From Streptomyces sp. S465 (lineage in GTDB: Bacteria; Actinomycetota; Actinomycetes; Streptomycetales; Streptomycetaceae): a stretch of DNA of 64,000 bases. The translations under genes and the position numbers were made by a program. The stretch is from the NCBI RefSeq assembly GCF_026898115.1, contig NZ_CP114036.1, positions 2,976,001 to 3,040,000 of the forward strand, given 5' to 3'. A model generated the notes under the pieces. The model worked only from the letters and a program-made list of their open reading frames with translations. It did not search any database and was not told where the DNA came from. Position 1 is the first letter of the stretch, and each line of letters opens with the position of its first letter. Shown one piece after another: positions 60,949 through 64,000 of this stretch.

Positions 60949-62970
60949 TTCGAGCAGGAACCGCGCTTGGGAGCCGGGGCCGGTGGAGTCCATCCAGAAC
61001 GAGATGATCGCGTGTCGACTGGCCTGCGCCCAGCCCGATGGCGCGTATTCCTGCAAGGGGAGGACGAGCTTGGCCTGGTCAGCCCGAGCACGATCAAGTT
61101 CCCGGGCCTCGACCACGACATCCGCGGTCGGGCCGCCCCGCCCCCACGGCAAGGGCGTCTTCCTGCGACTGTCGAAGGTATCGCCGTGCCAGAGCACGCT
61201 CTTCACGGGTTCATCCGCGAGCAGATAGTCGACCCGGATGCCGAACATCGCCTCCGACGACTTCGGGTCGGAAGCCAACGTGTCGGCCGATATCTCCAGT
61301 TTCAGGGAATCCGGCAGCTTGCGGTATTCCGCGCCGACCAGGGCGGTTCCCGCGTTCCCTTCGACACCCACGTAGGCGATGGCCCGTACGGCGTCATAGC
61401 AACCGTAGGCGTTGCCCCGCACGGAGGTCGTGTTTTTCGAACCTGGTATCCGATCGGCGAATGTGTGCTTGCGGACCAGTTCGGCATCCAGGCCATTCCG
61501 GTCCAGGACCGGATGCGCAGACTTGGTACCGACCTCGATGTACGCGATGCCGGGGCCGGCTACGGTCACGGTCTTGGACAATGACCGGGGAAGCTCGTCA
61601 AGGGTGGTGGCCTCGGTGGGGACGAACTTGTTGTCGCTGTGTTCCAACGGACTGCCGTGCTTGCTGTCGATGAGGTAGACCCGCAACTCGGCCTCACCTC
61701 GGCTGGAGCTCTGAAGGTGAGACATCTGCACATCGATGCTTTGCGCTCGGCTGGTTTCATTCCACACCAAGACCGCGCTGCGATACTGGTCACTCGAGGC
61801 CATGGCGCCGATACCGGAAGGCAATTCCCCCTGTACCGAGCCGCGGCGGTCCGGCATCCGCGCATAGAGCTTCAAGGCATTGAACAAAGGAAGTTGGAGC
61901 GCCTCGCCTCCCTTGTATTCAATCAGGTGAGGAATCCAGCCACTGAAGGTGAATGTCTGTAGGTCGGGCACTTGCAGCGCATTCTTCAATGACACCATGG
62001 ACCGCACCGCTTCCAACGTGGTCCCGCGACGCTTCCCCCACTCGTGCGGCTTGAACACACCGGACTGCGCCTGAATGATGGGAACGGTGTTGAAGTCGGT
62101 TCCCAGTGCATTGCGAGCAGCGGCGAACAGCTCGTCGAGATCCGCGCCATAGCTGTTCAGGGTGAGGTAGTCGAACGGCAGGCCAGAGTTGGCCTTGACT
62201 CGTTTCCGCAATGCATCGATCGTGGCTTGAAGGTGGGAGCGGCCACCTAGCTTCTCGCGGACGGGAGCGCTTGTCTTGATGAAGCTCGCCATACCGAACA
62301 GCCCTCGAGGAGCGATCGCATTCGTGTAGGCGTCGTAGATGTCGACCATTTGCCTGACCGAGGCGCGGTTCGGGGATCCGGTGAGATTGTGACTCGGCTC
62401 GTTCCACATGCACCAGCTGATCGGATAATCGCTGTAGAGCTTGGTCCACTTACCGATAGCATCCGCAGCGGCCGTCAAGTCGGTCGGCATGGGGAACAGG
62501 TGTGGCCGTTTAGCCTTTTCGTAGTCCCACCACTGCTTCGGCGCGCCCATCAACTGGATCATGATCTCCATGTTGCGCCGTTGCAGCCCGGTGAACAGCT
62601 TTTCGAGGAACTCATTCGGCAACACCGAGACCTCGTCGTTCTCACCCACCACGAAGGGGTATGGCGTCAACGAGGGGTAATCGGTCTCCGGAAAGCGGAT
62701 CTCCCCGTCGTAGACCGCTGGCCGGATCTGGTCCATGTACGGCAGACTGTCCAGGATCTCAGTCATACTGAGGGCTCGCCCCACCCCGATCTTCGACTTG
62801 AGCAGCGGAAAGAACTTCGCCTTCCCAAAATCTACCTGAAGTGTCGACGAGGAGGACTTTCCCTCGGAACTGCTGCAAGCGCCGAGGAGAGCTGCGGTCG
62901 CGACCCCGGCGGCAGCCAGGACACCACGCCGGGTGTGCTCGACGGAAGTGGACTGAAATGGTTGTTCCAT
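60946..62970 (-). CDS. Tat-type lipoprotein, glycoside-hydrolase clan A-like
   Basis: 674 residues. The signal has a twin Arg (HTRRGVLAAAG) and lipobox LLGACSSS, so the protein is probably exported and lipid-anchored. The core resembles a (beta/alpha)8 glycosidase of the GH39 type: ISWCMWNEPSHNL has the NEP acid/base motif. At the expected nucleophile position the strand reads TVPIIQAQSG, without a Glu, so activity is uncertain. C-terminal beta domains follow. Composition is clearly less GC-rich than neighbours. The stop codon TAA coincides with the IS-end TTA at 60946-60948. ATG 62970 is used. Confidence 0.78.
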   Translation of the reverse strand: MEQPFQSTSVEHTRRGVLAAAGVATAALLGACSSSEGKSSSSTLQVDFGKAKFFPLLKSKIGVGRALSMTEILDSLPYMDQIRPAVYDGEIRFPETDYPSLTPYPFVVGENDEVSVLPNEFLEKLFTGLQRRNMEIMIQLMGAPKQWWDYEKAKRPHLFPMPTDLTAAADAIGKWTKLYSDYPISWCMWNEPSHNLTGSPNRASVRQMVDIYDAYTNAIAPRGLFGMASFIKTSAPVREKLGGRSHLQATIDALRKRVKANSGLPFDYLTLNSYGADLDELFAAARNALGTDFNTVPIIQAQSGVFKPHEWGKRRGTTLEAVRSMVSLKNALQVPDLQTFTFSGWIPHLIEYKGGEALQLPLFNALKLYARMPDRRGSVQGELPSGIGAMASSDQYRSAVLVWNETSRAQSIDVQMSHLQSSSRGEAELRVYLIDSKHGSPLEHSDNKFVPTEATTLDELPRSLSKTVTVAGPGIAYIEVGTKSAHPVLDRNGLDAELVRKHTFADRIPGSKNTTSVRGNAYGCYDAVRAIAYVGVEGNAGTALVGAEYRKLPDSLKLEISADTLASDPKSSEAMFGIRVDYLLADEPVKSVLWHGDTFDSRRKTPLPWGRGGPTADVVVEARELDRARADQAKLVLPLQEYAPSGWAQASRHAIISFWMDSTGPGSQARFLLE

Positions 62971-63932
62971 TACTGGTACTTCTTTCCTGAATTCGCGGTC
63001 GGCGCGGTAAGGAATGATTTCCCTGTTCGGGATCACGATTCACGTACTCCACGGCGATCACTCTCGCGGCGGCATCGACGAGTACATGGCTCGAGAGCCG
63101 AGGTTGCGCGGTGTCCGCAGTGGCCGAACTCCACCTCGATGCCGGTGCCGGTGCCGGTGCCGGTGCCGATGAAAGTGAGGCATGCAGGTCGCCTCCCGGT
63201 GCGGCCGTGGTGCGCTGCATACGTGAAGGAAGTGAAAATATTCGGTCGCAAAACCTCCGACTCCGACTTGCCAGCCTTTCATTCCGTCCGTGCACCGCAC
63301 AGCGGCGGCCCCACGGACCCGTTCCCCTCTTTTCTCCTAGATGCACTACAGCGCACCTTGGTTCACCACAGCACGCCGCCACGCCGCCCGCACTTTCTCG
63401 CCCTTCTCATACTTCCCTCTCGCAGCTTTGCGGGCATCGCTCGCGCTGCACGCCTTCTGTGCAGTTTTGCCTTTTTCGTTCTCCCTGCACCTCTGATCCG
63501 TTTTTTCACCTTTTTCGCAGCTCCTGCGTTTCCGCGTACCCGCTCAATTCTGGCTGTGCTTTTCTTTCCTCCTTTTCGTTTCCCTCGGAGAGGCTGGTGC
63601 CCTTGGCGTCGGCAGTGTTTGCTCACCGGATCTTCGACCAATTTCGGCAGCCCCAGCGGCCCGCGGATCCTCCGCGCTGGTGCGCCCGGTGGCGACGCCG
63701 ACCACACGGACGCCTGCACCCAGCCCACCCGCACATCTGATGGCGTCCCCGACCGCGACTTCCGCACTTACCTGGGGGCACCCGAGTGCGGTACGCACCA
63801 GCTCCGGGCGCCCGTCAGCCAGTCCGTGGCTGCCCGGCCTGCTGGGAGACACGCTGCCCCGACCCTGCTCAGTGCTTGTACTTGGCTGACGTCCCGAGAC
63901 CCCCAACCGGGATCGGCTGGGGGTCTTTTCGC
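62971..63932. other. Long lower-GC non-coding or weakly coding interval
   Basis: About 960 bp upstream of the glycosidase-like gene hold no confidently supported gene. Contents are a (GCCGGT)4 hexanucleotide run near 63141-63164, a pyrimidine-rich stretch at 63400-63600 and the terminator at 63898-63929. A minus-strand frame (63767 to 63363) would give a 134-residue Lys/Arg-rich protein, but it follows purine-strand bias rather than codon bias. The glycosidase promoter should be near 62980-63060, but I cannot define it. Confidence 0.5.
63898..63929. terminator. Rho-independent-type terminator next to the tRNA fragment
   Basis: GACCCCCA (63898-63905) and TGGGGGTC (63918-63925) form a stem followed by TTTT on the plus strand. 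Read on the minus strand it lies a few bases after the tRNA CCA end, preceded by AAAA, so it would terminate the tRNA transcript. Confidence 0.75.
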
Positions 63933-63977
63933 TGGTGGGCGCAGACGGATTCGAACCGCCGACATCTGCCTTGTAAG
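63933..63977 (-). tRNA. 3' half of tRNA-Val (anticodon TAC), 5' half absent
   Basis: Minus strand from 63977: anticodon loop CTTACAA with anticodon TAC, 3' anticodon stem GGCAG, variable ATGTC, T arm GGCGG-TTCGAAT-CCGTC, acceptor TGCGCCC, discriminator A and encoded CCA (63935-63933). Upstream of the loop, where CTGCC, the D arm and acceptor 5' strand should be, the sequence is instead the IS end. The fragment therefore starts in the anticodon loop. Either an IS split the gene, or this is a displaced att-site copy of the tRNA 3' end. Confidence 0.8.
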
Positions 63978-64000
63978 AGGGCATTTCATTTGGTGAGTCT
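63974..64000 (-). mobile_element. End of a second, inverted IS copy continuing beyond the window
   Basis: These 27 bp are the exact reverse complement of 60922-60948, which covers the last transposase codons (RLTK and stop) and the terminal bases of the IS5-family element. The second copy is therefore in the opposite orientation, with its transposase pointing left; the rest lies past the window end. It shares CTTA with the tRNA anticodon loop. Confidence 0.85.

Noticed and set aside
63363..63767. 134-residue basic minus-strand protein as a histone-like gene
   Set aside because: Lys content follows purine bias of the strand; no clear Shine-Dalgarno sequence, no recognised fold; kept only as a finding.
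63933..64000. Intact tRNA-Val gene
   Set aside because: The sequence 5' of the anticodon loop is IS terminus, not D-arm or acceptor stem.

Overview
This is high-GC actinobacterial DNA, almost certainly from Streptomyces. The evidence is about 70% GC with strong third-position G/C bias, many secreted Tat and lipoprotein substrates, TetR, MarR, IclR, GntR, LysR and LuxR-LAL regulators, and protein types typical of that genus. Several truncated genes, minisatellites and insertion-sequence debris suggest an accessory region, for example a chromosome arm. That location is inference.

Layout. (1) 1-6.7 kb: a GH3 beta-glucosidase divergent from a TetR regulator, a small secreted protein, and an MFS exporter divergent from an ArsR-type regulator across an operator-like palindrome and repeat array. 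(2) 6.7-15.8 kb: a sugar operon with an enolase-superfamily dehydratase, a zinc dehydrogenase, an unrecognised TIM-barrel-like protein, a ChvE/GguA/GguB-type monosaccharide ABC importer and a Tat-exported aldose 1-epimerase. (3) 15.9-25 kb: a secreted pyroglutamyl-peptidase-like protein lacking the catalytic Cys, an EI24 membrane protein, a Tat-exported intradiol dioxygenase, a GH51 arabinofuranosidase, a Nudix hydrolase, a broken DUF5919-type regulator, a GH30-like remnant, and a MarR/oxidoreductase pair. (4) 25-38 kb: mostly housekeeping-like single genes (zinc-ribbon membrane protein, IclR/SMP-30, OsmC, phosphatase/thioredoxin, FG-GAP lipoprotein, Vat-like acetyltransferase, a WYL regulator with a huge internal repeat, DinB, aldo/keto reductase, GNAT). 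(5) 38-43.3 kb: a GntR-controlled FAD oxidoreductase, IlvD/Edd dehydratase and MHS transporter cluster. (6) 43.4-50.2 kb: a metallo-hydrolase, carboxylesterase, RidA and unknown-protein operon divergent from a giant LuxR (LAL) regulator. (7) 50.2-57.5 kb: a 375-bp minisatellite, an SDR/TetR pair with two palindromic operators, and a LysR-controlled enoyl-CoA hydratase, acyl-CoA ligase and MHS transporter cluster. (8) 57.5-64 kb: a scar of two head-to-head truncated genes, an SDR/LysR pair, a truncated aminoglycoside-phosphotransferase-like gene fused to an IS5-family remnant, a lower-GC glycosidase-like lipoprotein gene, and the 3' half of a tRNA-Val abutting a second, inverted IS end.

Function. 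Much of the window serves plant-polysaccharide or sugar use (GH3, GH51, GH30 remnant, sugar importer, epimerase, sugar-acid dehydratases, SMP-30 lactonase). TTCGAA/CATTCGAC-type motifs recur upstream of the sugar operon and the GH51 gene, and a shorter shared motif precedes the IclR gene, so common regulation is possible. The right end looks like a site of repeated insertion: inverted IS ends bracket about 3 kb of lower-GC DNA, and the tRNA fragment may be the displaced att site of an integrated element lying beyond the window.
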